Both the position numbers and the translations under genes were made by a program. A DNA stretch of 64,000 nt from Lactarius indigo (lineage: Eukaryota > Basidiomycota > Agaricomycetes > Russulales > Russulaceae), in assembly GCA_025766275.1 (NCBI GenBank), contig JAFKAC010000018.1:930001-994000 (forward strand), written 5' to 3'. Below, piece after piece: positions 63,361 through 64,000 of the stretch; the first letter of the stretch is position 1, and the number at the start of each line of letters is the position of its first letter. A model generated the notes under the pieces. That model was not told the DNA's origin, did no database searches, and was given only the letters and a program-made list of their open reading frames with translations.

Positions 63361-64000
63361 ATTCAGATCCAGAATCCTGAACTCAAATTTTCCCGAGGTC
63401 GCCCCTCTCTGGATGACTCGGATCTGTGGGCGCGTCGAAGAAGTTGCTCCATCGCACCACAGCATGCCGGCATTCCTTATCTAAAGAAAAAAAAGAAGCT
63501 CCGTGCCGATCCCTGCCATCTTTGGACCGCCATATCGACCCAAGTGGGATAAACATAGGAGCAACCCTGGCCAGCTCGGAGACCCCCCGGACTCGGAGCT
63601 AACGTAGCTTCAGACGATGGCACTACTTGCCTGATTTACAGTAGAACGAAGTCCAAAGCCAAGGAAATACAAGTGGCACGTGGCGCCCTTACGCCCACCA
63701 CTCCTGCTCCCAAGCCGCCATAAGAATATCGGAATACCTAGATCTTAAACACTGCGGAAATTATAGTCTCGCTCGCCAAGAAATTTCAAGGACAACGGGA
63801 CGGGCACATCCTGGAGACTGTGCCCAAACGTGATGCGATGCCGGTCACTGGGCGCTTCTCCCGGAGTAGAGGTACGAATGGCACCTCTTGCCAGTATCAA
63901 CACCTCAAGCTTCGCAATATACTATGTACTATGAAAATTATCAAAGAGGGCACTCCCCGCAGCGCGCTTCAAAGCATAAGTGCCAACTCCGCTCCTCTTT
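63361..64000. other. Window end, no gene called
   Basis: A short plus-strand frame (63343-63552) begins inside the last minisatellite unit. It includes the words KFSRGRPSL, faintly like the finger-2 segment FKWSRGRPHL of the paralogs, but without the cysteines or histidines. The rest has no recognisable feature. Confidence 0.4.

Noticed and set aside
63343..63552. Fifth zinc-finger paralog suggested by KFSRGRPSL
   Set aside because: There are no Cys or His at finger positions and the match is too short; probably coincidence.

Overview
The window looks like fungal nuclear DNA, most likely from a basidiomycete. The left 30 kb is a stack of Ty3/Gypsy chromoviruses (chromodomain-tailed integrases). 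The right 34 kb is gene-poor host DNA whose genes have short GT-AG introns (53-125 bp), some with a CTAAC-like branch site. No bacterial, organellar, rRNA or credible tRNA feature was seen. The kingdom is inferred from element type and intron size; the species cannot be named.

Layout of bases 1-29909. An old chromovirus C (minus strand, 10011-29909 in pieces) has been hit three times. Element B (minus, 5293-10010) sits in C's pol, and element A1 (minus, 1-5292, running off the left edge) sits in B's pol. Element D (plus, 11708-27397, 5-bp duplication CCTGC) sits in C's gag, and element A2 (minus, 16075-23876, 5-bp duplication CACGA) sits in D's pol. A solo B-type LTR (28908-29424, duplication ACCGG) sits in C's own 5' LTR. 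C carries at least four premature TGA codons. B, A1 and D carry one each in the parts seen here. A2 has no lesion I can see and its LTRs differ at about 2 of 508 positions.

All four families have gag and pol in a -1 frame arrangement with a slippery heptamer at the overlap. Each has an 11-nt primer binding site exactly complementary to an 11-mer 33-34 nt downstream of the LTR TATA box. The primer sequence differs in D but both partners change together, which is the signature of Tf1/sushi-type self-priming. Gag appears to start at a conserved GTG rather than ATG. D has a third gene after integrase (coiled coil plus zinc knuckles), and in A2 a related module is fused in frame to the end of pol.

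Bases 29910-64000. First come broken or intron-rich coding fragments on the minus strand, cut by the end of C. Next is a 1.5-kb non-autonomous hAT element with an 8-bp duplication. Four paralogous plus-strand genes follow (37854, 45394, 49843, 57846). Each encodes a Ser/Pro-rich protein ending in two C2H2 fingers with an unusual second finger. Small transposons lie between them: a TA-flanked MITE, a 5'-truncated LINE with a 17-bp duplication, a 27-bp LINE tail, a 108-bp CACTG-ended MITE and a degenerate 50-bp minisatellite. The spaces between hold many short open frames, none convincing as a gene.
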